Assembly: GCA_033398695.1 (NCBI GenBank)
Contig: CM065818.1
Coordinates: forward strand, 53,538,001-53,602,000
Direction of reading: 5' to 3'
Origin: Orobanche coerulescens
Lineage: Eukaryota; Streptophyta; Magnoliopsida; Lamiales; Orobanchaceae
DNA: 64,000 nt
Shown in pieces: positions 30,593 through 42,697 of this stretch. The notes beneath the pieces were generated by a model. That model was not told where the DNA came from. It did no database searches and saw only the letters and a program-made list of their open reading frames with translations. The stretch's first letter is position 1. Each line of letters begins with the position of its first letter. A program made the translations under genes and the position numbers.

Positions 30593-31955
30593 TGAATAGA
30601 CTTATTGAAACTCTTAAACTCTTTTTCATAAAGAGTAAGTTTCTTCAGCTGATAGATATGCAAAGGACTTAGAGTCGTTTGTTCTCAATACGTGCGGAAG
30701 TCAGCTGATGACGAATACAAAATAACTAATGAAACACTTAACAATGAATGCAGCAATTAAAGTATGATGCTATAAAACCGTAAAACACACAGGCAGTTAT
30801 AGTGGTCTCAGAGGTGGGGTGATCCACTACTAATCCACTTTTCTCCAAACTAGTTGGAGATGAATTCACTATAATTGTCAACCAGTGATAAAGATTACAG
30901 TTATTCAACCAAATTACAACAGCTTTCAACCAGTGGAAATCCTTGCCGTTGCAACTCCCTTGACTGCCTTATACCTCTTGATCCGCGATCCTTGGATGCC
31001 TTTACAGTTTTGAACTTCAACCAGTGAAGTACCCCGAACTCAGGATTAAAGATACGAGTTTTTGTCTTCTCTAACTAAGAGCTTCTTCAAGTATGAACTT
31101 TTGAAAACTGCTCTGTTCACGATGCTATAGTTCGCTTTTAGATTGCTTTGAATGCTTTGATTGCTTGAGATTATGTTCGCACCGGTAGTTGCTCAACTTC
31201 AAATCTTCGGATATATATAGGTGTTGATCCTTGGGCATTCTTCATAGCCATTGCAAATCTTGTAACAAATCCGTTCGTTGGAGAAAGACTTCTTTGTTTA
31301 TTCTTTTCTGAACATTGCAAGGCTGGATTCCCATATTTTAATCCATCGATCGACCGTTGTGAAGACTTTGCATGTGAGGCGCCGAATCCTTTGAATATAA
31401 TAAGATTAAAGTCTTCAGTGGTAGGCCTGGATGAATTATTCAATTCATATCCTTGCGGGAATCTCTCCAATTTGTCTCTTCACGCTTGCATGTGACTTTC
31501 CGTAATATTAGACTTTTCAACGCATGCTGACGTGGACTTGGAGTACTTGGCTGATCTCAAGTAGGCTGATGTACAGTCATATTCTCTGCAGTTTTGGACT
31601 TCTCTGATGGTGGCTGATTGGGACTCGCCTGATCAGATGACTTGTCTGAAGTCACTTGACTGCAGTCTGGTCAAACATTTCTGATGATTTTTGTTGACCA
31701 GAACTCCTCTGACTTGACTCGGCTGTACTTCTCTGATGAACTTAGCTGTACTTTTGTACTTAGCCAATTTGAGCCTAACTTATTTTGACCTATAGAAGAT
31801 ACTCATTTGGTTCTTCTTTACATTTTGCCAAGTATTAAACCTAACATAATTTGGCCTATGGAAGATACTCATTTGGTTCTTCCTTACATTTTTGCCAAGT
31901 AAAGTATTCGAATTACATTAATGACATCATCAAAATCTAACAAGTATTCCTAATA
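30593..31955 (-). mobile_element. S 3' LTR
   Basis: This is the copy of 41327-42692. It ends at the target duplication with minus-strand ...AAGTCTATTCA, which sets the true end of the LTR. The inner edge is ATTAGGAATAC, one substitution from TGTTAGG-type ends. Confidence 0.9.
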
Positions 31956-31977
31956 AATTCCCCCTATTTTGATGATG
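31925..31977 (-). promoter_or_regulatory. S polypurine tract inside a 12-bp inverted repeat
   Basis: CATCATCAAAAT (31925-31936) and ATTTTGATGATG (31966-31977) are perfect inverse complements. Between them lie the LTR edge and, on the minus strand, the tract AGGGGGAATTT. The repeat could fold into a stem presenting the primer tract and LTR tip in the loop. The purine tract is certain from position; a role for the stem is inferred. Confidence 0.75.
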
Positions 31978-32170
31978 GCAAAACTTAAGCAAACTATTCA
32001 AATAAACAAGTCTGCACTTGAGTGTAAGACACAAACTAACATCAGTCTAGTTTTGAGACAACTGGGAATTATCATTCAAAAGACTGTTATAAAATTTCTG
32101 TATTGATTACAAATACATGTCTAAAAACATTTACAGAGAATTTTACAAGTACAAAAAAAATGAATATAAA

Positions 32171-35100
32171 TCATCTGCCTCTGCCTCTGCCTCTGCCTCT
32201 TCGGATAGGCTGCTTGGCAGGTCTGAATGGTTTAGATCCAATTGGTCTTATCTTAACAGGGGTAAGACCATATTTTCTTCTGACAACTAGAGCGGCAAAG
32301 TCTTGCTCTTCTTGTGATCTAAACTTATTCTCATCACACAGTTTCTTTATTTTCCTTTGGAGAGCTAGTTCATTCAAATCATTATTTTCCAAGGTGGGAG
32401 GTTCTTTCGGCCTGAAAGAAGGTATCATTAGATATGCATTGCACTCCTTTGCATGTTTTAGAAGGACAACCCAGAGTTTTGGATGTGCTTCCTCCATGAA
32501 GTTAATTAAAATCTGCTGTGGGGAGCAACTATTGTCCTGGAGTAACTCCCAGATATAAAAGTCTCTGATAAACTTCTTCTTTGCAGATACCTACATAGGT
32601 GCAACTTCGATGGGGAGGAAATCTTCAACATGCCATAGCTCTCTGCCTTCCTATTCTAGTGTAGTCTTGAATCCACTTCTGATCCTCCTTCTTTTGACTG
32701 CAGACTGATCATTAGCCTGTTCTGATTTTGCTTCTTCCTTCCTCTTAGCTGAAGATGTCCCAGCAGTTATCAATTGGACATCTTGCCTCTTCTTAGTCCT
32801 CAACTCTTGAAATTCCCTTATTTCTCCTTGCTTGATGCCTTACCCCTGAAACCTTTCTTCCCCCTTTTTGCCAGCATCAACCAGGGCGTTCAACTGCTGC
32901 TCCATTCTATGCATCCAGTCAGACATGCCAAAAGGCATTCTGTTGTTTGTAGGAGGAGGAGGTTGAGGGACGTTTTGCTGCAGCAAGGTGTCGATTTTTG
33001 CATTGATAGATTGTAGATCAGGGGTGATCTGAGAAGTAAGCAGCTCTCCAATAGTGTCCTTAACAATTTGTCTGATCAGCTCGGTCATCGCAGGTGAAAT
33101 CTGTGATGTTGGTGGAGAGTACTCGTCTGAACCTTCGAAGCCTGCAGGTAGGTGTGCGGATGACTCACCTGTCTGCAGCTGGCATTCCAGATGGGGTCTG
33201 TTCAGGGGTCCCCGATTTGGAGTCTTCAGCCAAGTCTGCATCTAGGCTGGTATACCGGACAGGCGCCCCAGCCTTGTCTGCAGCCTCCTTTTCTGGCTCT
33301 TTTTCTTGCTCCTCTTCTTCTTCTTCTTCTTCTTCTTCTTCTTTTTCTGACTCCTCCCCTTCTTCCTTCTTTTCTTCCTCTTCAACATTCTCTTTCTCTT
33401 TCTCAACCTCTTTTTCTCCTCCTTCATCCTTACCATCATCATCATCATCATTATCATCCTTATCATCCTTTTTATCTTTTTCATCATCTTTATCTTTTTC
33501 ATCATCTCTATCTTTTTCATCATCCTCCTTTTCTTCTCCATCCTCCTGATCAACTTCTTCTCCTTCTTCTTCTTCTACTAATTCCACCATTTTTTCAACT
33601 TCTTCTTCTCCAGTTTCTTTTTCAACTAAGATATTTTCTTCTTCCCTTTCTTCCTGTCTCTCTTCATCATCATCAATGACAACAATTTATTCTTCTTTTA
33701 CTTCTTCATCCACTTCTTCTATTCTTATCTCCTTTTCTTCTTTCTCCTCTTCTTCTTCTTTACCAAAGGATCCGTTAAAAATGCTATACATAATAGAGTG
33801 GATAAATTGGTCCATGTTGGTTTTGAAATTGGACATGAACCAATTTTCCTAAAGAAGCAAAATTTTGTCTGACACTTTGCAAAAATGTATCAGCACATCT
33901 TCTGTGGCTTGGGGATATCCCCAACCACTGGTTTCAACATAAGCTTCAAGTTGAGTGAAAGATAGTGATTTAAAAGCTTTCCATTCTTCAAAAATATAGA
34001 TAAAAGAATGTTTTAGAGCAAGCGGTTTAACCAACTAAAGTTGCTCTAGGGATAAGTTGAAAATGTTGTTGTCAAGCAGGTGAAAAGTATAATTTGCCTC
34101 AGGTATGGAAATTATTAAACCTGCTTCCTCTTCTTCTGAGATGTACTGGGGGTTGAGAAGAGGGATGATCTGGGTCTCCAGACTCCCAGGAGCAGGCTGG
34201 TCCTCCAGGTGAATAGGTGACCTGGCTGCAGGACTGGGAAATTGTTCTGAATGCTCCTCGTCACTGAATTGCAAGCGCCTGGGCCTCTTTGGTGATGGTT
34301 CTGGTGAAGAATGCATGATGGATGGCTCACCAGGGGCTGGTCCCCTTCTCTTGAAACGAACAACAATGGGCGTATTGTCTGACTCCGAATCCAACTTGGC
34401 TGCAGGTGGGTTGCCGTCTGCAGGCTGGTCTGACTCGTCTGATGAAGGGTATTTGTAGGTCCTTGAATCAGACAACTCTTTTATCATCTGGGCTGCTCTT
34501 CTATTGCTTCCTAGCTTCCTCAATGTCTCTTGGTCTAGATGACCAAGTCTCTTGTTGATGTGGAAGGGGTCAGTATTTCCCTTCGCCACACCCAGCTTCT
34601 CAAGGATCCAACTTAACTGCGTTCCAAACGCCAGCTTGGATCTGAACTTCTTCTCTTCAACAAGCCACTCGGCCTTGTTGACCTCGTGTACCAACTGCCT
34701 GAAAATGTAGTCTGACCAGTCAATCGGCTCGTCCTGGATTAGTGCTCCCACCACCATGAATTTGGCCGACGACAGTTGGTCGTAGCTGCCGGCCATGCCC
34801 ATGACGATTTTGTTGGTGATGTCCAACACATACCGATACACCTTTTTAATTTCGCTCCTCTTGGCGGTGAGCTTTAGCTTCTCCGGCTAGTCGACCGCCT
34901 TAATCTTCAGCCAAGTATCGGATGTGGTCTGTTTAAGGGCCTCGACCGCCACGCCACGATTCTTCATACCAAAAACTTTTCGGATTGTCTCCGGCGATAT
35001 GTCCACTTGTACTCCGCCGACGGTGCTTCTAATCCCCGCTTCAATCACATGGGCTTAGTGGAAAAATACGATAACGTCCTCCTTGTACAGGTGTTTGGGA

Positions 35101-35270
35101 CTGATATCCAAAAATGGGTAGATCCCATTCAGCTTCATCAAACGGATAAGGTTGAGCACATCATAGTCTTCCAGATTTGATTCCAAGAGACCTTCAAAAT
35201 CAACGACCAGAGAAAAAATGATCTGGTCCTTGACAGCCTTCATGTTTACGCCTTCAAAGTAAGCTTCCAT
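32171..35270 (-). pseudogene. S third frame downstream of pol (env-like position)
   Basis: A frame of roughly 1,030 codons starts at 35270 with MEAYFEGVNMKAVKDQIIFS. It contains a globular-looking N-terminal part (VQVDISPETIRKVFGM, then SYDQLSSAKFMVVGALI), a Ser/Pro/Asp-rich middle, a very acidic Asp/Glu/Lys tract at about 33300-33590, and a C-terminal QPIRRGRGRGRGR at 32171. In-frame stops occur near 35055, 34891, 34035 and 33849, and a frameshift near 33200. I see no signal peptide or clear membrane helix. SIRE elements are known to carry an env-like gene here; this protein may equally be an unrelated accessory protein. Confidence 0.6.
33300..33590 (-). repeat. Trinucleotide-rich acidic tract
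   Basis: Runs of CTT/TTC and ATC (plus strand) encode Glu, Lys and Asp on the minus strand, including a (TTC)n run from 33317. It sits within the S third frame. Plus-strand serine- and leucine-rich frames over this tract are artefacts of the repeat. Confidence 0.85.
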
Positions 35271-35845
35271 TTATGCAGTATAGGAGATTTCTTAGTGTAT
35301 TTAGAGTTCAAAGGAATTTCTGCTCTGTAAATTAGGGTTTTTGAAAGACTGGTAAAGGTAAAGTGAGGGGTTTTCCGTCCTTAAAAAGAAAATGAAACGA
35401 CATTGGAATTAAATAATTATTTATTTTAAATCGCTGGTCCACCTTTTGAGATTCCTTTAAAATTTAAATTTTAATCGGTGGTCCAGGTTTTGAGTTTGAA
35501 AATGGACAGTTGGGTTTTAATTGGTCACAGTGGGGGTCGATTTAACCTGTGATTGCCACGTGTATTTAAAGCATATAATATTATGCCACCTGTGAACCAA
35601 AAAATAATATGATATTATTATACATATAGCAGATAATAATATAATATTCAAAAGTCGGTTAGGATTAGAAAACTTAGCTGGTTGACTGTTGACTGCTCTG
35701 CATCAGGTGAGTTGACTCCTTTGACTTCTCGCCTATGCTATGATCAGCTAGATTTCTTCGTCTGTCCTTAGTCTTGTTGTCTGCATCAGCTAGCTTTTTC
35801 TTCTGTACTAGATTCCCAATCTAGTAAACCAAGTTCTCTGCTCAA
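35271..35845 (-). other. S spacer between pol and third frame
   Basis: About 570 bp of AT-rich sequence contains no recognisable gene. Two similar segments with AATCG(C/G)TGGTCCA and TTTTGAG occur near 35430 and 35480. It may hold signals for expressing the downstream frame, for example a splice acceptor, but none is evident. Confidence 0.5.
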
Positions 35846-37358
35846 CTCCAAAAATCTTTCTTCTGCAAAGGTTTGGTAAAGATATCAGCAATTTGGTAGT
35901 CTGTGCTGACTCTTTCAACTCTGACTCTCTTGTTAAGCACGTGATCTCTAATGAAGTGATGCTTAACATCAATGTGCTTGGTCCTTGAGTGCAAAACTGG
36001 GTTGTTGGTTATTGCAATAGCACTGTTGTTGTCACACCAGATAGGGACTTCATTGGCAATGATGTTGTAGTCCCTCAGCTGTTGTCTGATCCATATGATC
36101 TGGGCACAACAACTACCTGCAGCTAGGTATTCTGACTCTGTGGTGGAGATAGAGTTAGAAACCTGCTTCTTGCTAAACCAGGATATCAGTCTGGTTCTTA
36201 GGAATTGGAATGTTCCACTAGTGCTTTTCCTATTAATTTTGCATCCTGCGAAATCTGCATCTGAATATCCTGATAGCTCGAAGTTATCGTCCTTAGGATA
36301 CCATAGTCCAACATTGACTGTAGACTTAAGGTATTTAATTATTCTCTTGGCTGCATCTTGGTGCGACTACTTTGACTTGGATTGAAATTGTGCGCATACT
36401 CCTACGGCATAAGATATGTCTGGTCTGCTTGCGGTGAGGTATAGTAGTGATCCAATAAGTCCTCTGTAGTGGGTTGAATCCACTGATATGCCTCCCTCAT
36501 CTGCATCTAGGTGAGTACTTGTGCTCATAGGAATTCTTGCTGGTTTGGCTGATTCCATTCCAAATCTCTTGATTAGATCTCGGGTATATTTGGCTTGGTT
36601 GATGAAAATTCCATTTTCCATCTGCTTGACTTGTAATCCAAGAAAGAAGTTAAGCTTTCCCATCATACTCATCTCAAACTCTCCTTGCATGAGGTTTGAG
36701 AATTTCTCACACAGCTCAGGGTTGGTTGAGCCAAATATAATGTCATCCACATATATCTGAACTATCAATATGTGGCCTTCATGCTCTACTCTGAATAAGG
36801 TCTTGTCCACCTTCCCTTTGCAGAAACCGTTCTTCTCAAGAAATACAGATAAGGTTTCATACCAAGCTCTTGGTGCTTGCTTAAGTCCATATAGAGCTTT
36901 CAACAGCTTGTAGACTTTGTCTCCTTTGATAAATCCTGGGGTTGCTCCACGTAGACTTCTTCTTCTAGGATGATATTTAGAAATGCACTCTTTACATCCA
37001 TCTGGTAGACTTCAAAATCTTTGAATGCAGCATATGCGAGGAATAGTCTGATGGCTTCTAATCTTGCAATAGGTGCATAGGTTTCATCATAATCTATTCC
37101 TTCACACTATGCATATCCTTTAGCAACAAGTCTGGCTTTATTCCTAACAACAGCTCCATCTTCGTCGCTCTTGTTTTTGTACACCCATTTGGTGCCAATA
37201 ACCTTCTTGTGATCTGGTCTGTCTGTTAGTGTCCAAACATTGTTCCTTTCCATCTGTTCCAGCTCCTCTTGCATGGCATTGATCCATGAATAATCTTCCA
37301 AAGCTTGTTCTGTTGTCTTGGGTTCTATCTGAGACATGAAGCACGAGAAGATTGTCAT
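35846..37358 (-). pseudogene. S reverse transcriptase and RNase H
   Basis: RT starts near 37358 with EQMERNNVWTLTDRP and GTKWVYKNKSDEDG. It has a stop after LVAKGYA at 37107. The catalytic motifs are [11 protein letters not shown] near 36990 and IQIYVDDIIFGSTN-type (IVQIYVDDIIFGS) near 36750, with YGLKQAPRAWYE between them. A frame interruption lies near 36920. After a TAG at 36369-36367 RNase H continues in the same frame with GYSDADFAGCKINRKSTSG, TTESEYLAAGSCCAQ and WCDNNSAIAITNNPVL, and ends near 35850 with IADIFTKPLQKKDFW. All key catalytic residues look present, so defects are limited to a few stops and a frameshift. Confidence 0.88.
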
Positions 37359-38200
37359 TCCTGCGGGTAGAGTGGACTGTCTTGTCTTAACTCCGTCAGT
37401 CAGCTTCCCAATGATTTGTTGAATGGGATGGTCTTTGAGCCACTTGGGAATATCTTCTTCTTCAGGGTCTGTTCCCCCTGTAGATATGCTCTAGTGGATT
37501 TCCTCTCTGTCTGCATCAGCTTGGATCTGGTCTCCTTGGTCTGCAACTGGATCAGCTACCGTCTTGTCATCTGCAGGTTGGGATCTGTTCTGGTCTGCAG
37601 ATGAGTCTTTATCAGCTATGGTTGGGTCTTCATCAGGGGCAACTGGATCAGGTAGGTTTGGTGTTCCTTTCTGATCTGCAGTTGGGTCTTCAACAGCTAT
37701 AATTGCGTCTTCAGGCTGGTCTGCAGATGAGTCCACCATTCCTGTGTCATGTAAAATGACTTCTTCGAGGGTTGCTGATTTGAGCTTATTCTCAATTAGC
37801 TCAACTTGCTTCCTATACTCAACAGTAGATTCATCAAATACAACATGGAATGTTTCCTCCACAACTAAGGTTCTTTTGTTAAAGTCTCTATATGCCTTGC
37901 TTCTTTGTGAGTATCCCATAAAGAGACCATCATCGGTTTTAGCATCGAAGGAATTTAGTTGTGTTTTACCATTGTTATGGATGAAACACTTACAACCAAA
38001 AATATGAAAGTAAGCAACAGTAGGAGTTCTGTTATTCCAAACCTCATAGGGAGTTTCGCCATGTCACCCTACTATCATACTCCTGTTCTGAGTATGGCAA
38101 GCTGTGTTGACAGCTTTAGCCCAGAACCTCTTGGGCGTGCCTTACGCAATCATGGACTGACTTCTTCCTTCGTGGGTTGTTTCTTCTTTCGGCAACACCA
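37359..38200 (-). pseudogene. S integrase C-terminal part and linker
   Basis: The segment between the integrase core and RT is readable from about 37919 (MGYSQRSKAYRDFNKRTLVV) as the typical copia GYS.SKAYR motif. A low-complexity Ala/Asp/Gln-rich linker repeats words such as SADQ, TADQ and VADQ. A stop near 37491 ends the open part. Upstream (37920-38200) the frame is interrupted and only partly readable. Confidence 0.75.
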
Positions 38201-38818
38201 TTACATTGGGGGTCCTGGCAGAGAGCTCATCTTTGGATTCCATTCGATCATGTAATCAGTGATTGCCTTGTTGAGAAATTCTCTACCTCTGACTGATCTG
38301 ATCTTGATGATTGAGAGGGATTTCTCATTCTGAATCCTTCTCAGCAGCTCACGTATCTTGGTCAAGGTCTCACTTTTATTGTACAAGAAGATAATCCATG
38401 TGTACCTTGAATAATCATCCACTACTACTAGTGCATGTTTTCTGCCACTTAGAGTCCTCGGCTTGATAGGACCAAATATATCCATATGGAGTAGATCTAA
38501 GATCCTTGTTGTGATGGTTGTAGGCTGGATTGGCTTGAATGATGCTCTGGTCTGCTTTCCTTTCTGACATGCATCACAAAGAGCTTCCTTCTTGAATGCT
38601 TCCTCGGGTAGTCCTCTGACTAGCTTCTGAGAACTAATCTTGTTGATGGCTTTGAAGTTCAGGTGACATAATCTTTTGTGCCACATCCATCCGTTCTCAG
38701 CTATTATCTTAGATAGAAAACAGGTATTGGGAGTTCCTGTGTTCCAATCTATCATGTATACATCTCTCCTTCTGAATCCTTGTAGTTTCACCTCTCCAGA
38801 TAGGATATCTATCACCAT
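38201..38818 (-). pseudogene. S integrase N-terminal and core part
   Basis: The frame begins within the pre-integrase region and contains the zinc finger with WHKRLCHLNFKAINKI and CDACQKGKQTRASF. The core starts LLHMDIFGPIKPRTLSG, with the first catalytic Asp in HMD, then VVVDDYSRYTWIIFL. In the second catalytic region the expected SDNG-type motif is altered (IRSVRGREFLNK), and the Glu region is disturbed near 38210. The protein would integrate element DNA; this copy is probably inactive. Confidence 0.82.
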
Positions 38819-38989
38819 ACATTTCCAAATGGTGAAAACTACTAGATTCTTCTCATCGCAAAACTGGCTTATGCTCAGGAGATTATACTTGAGCCCTTTG
38901 ACATAGTGAACTTTGGATATAATGATGTTTCCTCGGTGCAGCTCTCCAAAGCCCTTTGTTTGTCCTCTAGAGCTATCTCCAAAGGTTAC

Positions 38990-39136
38990 ATCTGGACCTC
39001 TTTATTTGGTGTAATTTGTCAGCATCTTCTTGTTCCCGGTCATGTGCCTCGAGCATCCAGAATCTACAAACCATTCTTCACCTCCAAATTTTGAATTTGT
39101 GTAGATGTGTTAGTAGTCCTTCCACCTTTTCTGCAA
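38990..39136 (-). pseudogene. S protease active site
   Basis: On the minus strand EEWFVDSGCSRHMTGNKKML (near 39110-39040) carries the aspartic protease signature DSGCSRHMTG of copia elements. It processes the Gag-Pol polyprotein in active relatives. It lies between Gag and integrase as expected. Confidence 0.85.
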
Positions 39137-41210
39137 TCATACAAGCAGAGATTTAGGTACCCAGATCTGTGTGGGTCCTTTAGGGTTAGCTGGTTCCCTG
39201 GAGAATTGATTTCTCCTTAGATTGTGAAAATTGTTATTATTATAACCCTTATAAGATGTGTAAGGTCTAGGTCTGTATCCTCTATTAAGATTGTATACCG
39301 GATATTCCTCAAAATATTGGTAGTGTGGGCCATTTCTAAACCTCGGCTGGGACCATTTATTAAATTTTTGAGGTCTCCACACTTGTTCATTTTGAAAATT
39401 AGGATAACCTTGAGGTTTCCATCTACCCCTCCCATTTTGAAATCTGTTTTTGGGGAGTTTTTGATAATAATGGGCATGTTGTCTGGGCTGCTGCTTCTAT
39501 CTGGGCCATTGCCTAGTCACTTGTCTAGGTGGCTACCTTGTGAACCCTGGCTGCAGCCTAGACTTATGACTTGGTTGTTGCCTATTTTTAAATAACGGTT
39601 TGTATGTAGGCTCAGCAGTCGAGACAATTGTTTCTCCCTTGATGAAAGTGGTTTTAGAACTAGAGGGGGTGTGAGGATCATATCCAAGGCCTGATCTGGA
39701 ATATAGTGGCCTTTTATTAATACACAATTGGTCCAGAGTTAGAGATGCTTTCAGGGAGGTTATTTCATGTGCCTGAGTTTTACTTACCTGAGTCAGTTTA
39801 GTAAATTCGGCTTTGACATGAGCAAGTGCATCTGATTTTTCACTATTTAAAACAGTTAATCGTTTAATCTCAGCTGTAGTGACATCAGCCTAGTTTTTCA
39901 AGTTAACTGCAGCCTGGATTTCAAGATCAGATTTGATTTTATTTAATTATAGGCTGAGTTTTTCAAAATCATTTTTCAGCTGCCTATTCTCATCTTTGCA
40001 GCTGAGTCTTTTCGGCTGATACAGATAGGTGTGCAGATTTTAGTGTCTCAAAATCTTTAAGTAGCTGATTTACAGATTTGTGCAGATCCATATCTTGTGA
40101 CATGGCTGAACTATTATTTGAACCAGAGGGTTTTGATGTTACCTCTTTATCAGCTAGGTTGGCCATCAGGCAGTCATACTCTTCATCATCATTAGAGAAG
40201 AATTCGCTGCTTGATTCTACACGCTCTTGATCTTCTCCGATGAGGGCCTTCCTTCTGTCTTCTTTTCTGCTCACCTCCTTCTTGCTCTCGTCCTTCTTAA
40301 GATCAGGACAGTCGATTTGAATGTGTCCTGTCTTATGACAGTTGTAGCACTCTACCTTCTAGCTTCCGGCTTTCTGGTTTCTTCTGGGATTCTCCTTATA
40401 ATTCTTCTTGTATTTGGACTAGTTCTTCCGGAAGTTGCTGAACCTCTGCATTATGAACGCCATTTCTTCCTCAAAATCTAATGGATTTGGAGGCTTTACA
40501 TCAGATAAGCTCTTGGCGGGGGACTCGGCCGCAAAGGCTATTCCCTTCTCTGCAGGCTCGGTTGAGGATGAACTTGGGAGCTCAAACTCATAAGCCTTCA
40601 GATCGGAGAACAGCTCTTGGATCTTTATTTTATTAAGATCCTTGGATTCTCTCATGGCCACTGCCTTCATGCTCCATTCAAGATTGAGAGATCTTAGAAC
40701 CTTCATCGCCATTTCCCTGTTGCAATAAGATTTACCAAGGGAGTTGATCTCAGTGAACCTTGTGTCCACTTGGTCTATTGATTCGCCATTCTTCATTTTG
40801 AAGTTGTCAAATTTTTGAGTAGCAATTGACAACTTGTTCTCTTTGATCAGCTATGTTCCCTCACAAATTAAGGCTAATGTGTCCCAGATTTCTTTTGCAT
40901 TCTTGCAGTTCTTGATCTTGACCATGGTGGATTTGTCAAGAGTTTGATACAGCACGTCTCTGGCACGGTTGTCAAGGTTGGCCAGCTTTCTTTCTTCGGG
41001 GGTCAACTCTGTCCTCTTCTTTGGGATCTTCTCTGGCTTCCCTGCTGCGATCTCCTCGGGAGTGTTGTCCTTCTCGAAAGTGAATGGCCCGTCCTCTATG
41101 ATGCACCACATGTCATCATGGATTGAAGATAGGTGTGCCTGCATCCTTATCTTCCAAAGATCATACTCGTCAACTGAAAACACAGGTAGTCTAGATTGCA
41201 TGTGTTCCAT
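39137..41210 (-). pseudogene. gag: S gag polyprotein, disrupted
   Basis: The gene starts at 41210 (MEHMQSRLPVFSVDEYDLWK), shortly after the primer-binding site. The N-terminal domain has the copia Gag words DEYDLWKIRMQAHL and WDTLALICEG. In-frame stops lie at 40851-40853, 40419-40421 and near 40361. The frame continues with a CCHC zinc knuckle CYNCHKTGHIQIDC near 40340, then an acidic segment, a probable coiled coil (40000-39750) and a Gln/Arg/Asn-rich C-terminal part to 39137. The long coiled-coil extension after the knuckle is typical of SIRE-type Gag. Confidence 0.85.
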
Positions 41211-41268
41211 TATATAATGAGAGTAAAAATATATCTCTGATATTGATCTGGTTCGTGAAATAAATGAA

Positions 41269-41286
41269 CCAACCTCTCCGATACCA
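41269..41286 (-). other. S primer-binding site, 40 nt from the LTR edge
   Basis: Minus-strand TGGTATCGGAGAGGTTGG (41286 downward) is the only match to the tRNA-Met primer site. The LTR edge defined by the two copies and the target duplication is at 41327, leaving 40 nt between. Normally the two are nearly adjacent. Confidence 0.75.
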
Positions 41287-41326
41287 CTTGTAGGTCACAA
41301 GTCGTCCAGGAATAAGTCTAGGTGGG

Positions 41327-42692
41327 TGAATAGACTTATTGAAACTCTTAAACTCTTTTTCACAAAGAGTAAGTTTCTTCAGCTGATAGATATGCAAAGG
41401 ACTTAGAGTCGTTTGTTCTCAATACGTGCGGAAGTGAGCTGATGACGAATACAAAACAACTAATGAAACACTTAACAATGAATCCAGCAGTTAAAGTATG
41501 ATGCTATAAAACAGTAAAATACGCAGGCAGTTATAGTGGTCTCAGAGGTGGGGTAATCCTCTACTAATCCACTTTTCTCCAAACCAGTTGGAGATGAATT
41601 CACTATAATTGTCAACTAGTGATAAAGATTACAGTGATTTAACCAAATTACAATAGCTTCCAACCAGTGGAAATCCTTGCCGTTGCAACTCCCTTGACTG
41701 CCTTGCACCTCTTGATCCGCGATCATTGGATGCCTTTACAGTCTTGAACTTCAACTAGTGAAGTACCCCGAACTCAGGATTAAAGACACGAGTTTTTGTC
41801 TTCTCCAACTAAGAGCTTCTTCAAGTATGAACTTTTGAGAATTTCTCTTTTCACGATACTATAGTTTGCTTTTAGATTGCTTTGAATGTTTTGATTGCTT
41901 GAGATTACGTTCGCACCGGTAGTTGCTCAACTTCAAATCTTCGGATATATATATAGGTGTTGATCCTTGAGCATTCTTCATAGCCGTTGCAAATCTTGTA
42001 ACAAATCCGTCCGTTGGAGAAAGACTTCTTTGTTTATTCTTTTCTGAACATTGCAAGGCTGGATTCCCATATTTTAATCCATCGATCGACTGTTGTGAAG
42101 ACTTTGCATGTGAGGCACCTAATCCTTTGAATATAATAAGATTAAAGTCTTCAGTGGTAGGCCTGGATGAATTATTCAATTCATATCCTTGTGGGAATCT
42201 CTCCAATTTGTCTCTTCACGCTTGCATGTGACTTTCCATAATATTAGACTTTTCAACGCATGCTGACGTGGACTTGGAGTACTTGGATGATCTCAAGTAG
42301 GCTAATGTACAATCATCTTCTCTGCAGTTTTGGACTTCTCTTAGGGTGGCTGATTGGGACTTGCCTGATTAGATGACTTGTCTGAAGTCACTTGACTGCA
42401 GTCTGGTCAAACATTTCTGATGATTTTTGTTGACCAGAACTCCTCTGACTTGACTCGCTGTACTTCTCTGATGAACTTAGCTGTACTTTTGTACTTAGCC
42501 GATTTGAGCCTAACTTATTTTGACCTATAGAAGATACTCATTTGGTTCTTCTTTACATTTTGCCAAGTATTAAACTTAACATAATTTGGCATATGGAATA
42601 TACTCATTTGGTTCTTCCTTACATTTTTGCCAAGTAATAAGTATTTGAATTACATTAATGACATCATCAAAATCTAACAAGTATTCCTAACA
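41327..42692 (-). mobile_element. S 5' LTR
   Basis: The LTR is 1366 bp, TGTTAGGAATACTTG...AAGTCTATTCA on the minus strand. It matches the 3' copy with scattered substitutions and is followed on its right by AGTAG. Confidence 0.9.
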
Positions 42693-42697
42693 AGTAG

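Larger units (their letters stand above)
30593..42692 (-). mobile_element. Element S: SIRE-like Ty1/copia element
   Basis: LTRs of 1.36 kb (30593-31955 and 41327-42692) read TGTTAGGAATACTTG...AAGTCTATTCA on the minus strand; the left copy has ATTAGG instead of GTTAGG at its edge. A perfect AGTAG duplication (30588-30592 and 42693-42697) flanks it. From right to left it holds a primer-binding site, gag, protease, integrase, RT, RNase H and a long third frame downstream of pol. LTR start, protein motifs and a third frame after pol are features of the SIRE/Maximus lineage. All frames carry a few stops but are less decayed than in A. Confidence 0.92.

Noticed and set aside
33094..33679. Plus-strand serine-rich and leucine-rich open frames
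   Set aside because: They are the complementary reading of the CTT/ATC-rich acidic tract in the S third frame; there is no domain and composition is purely repeat-driven.
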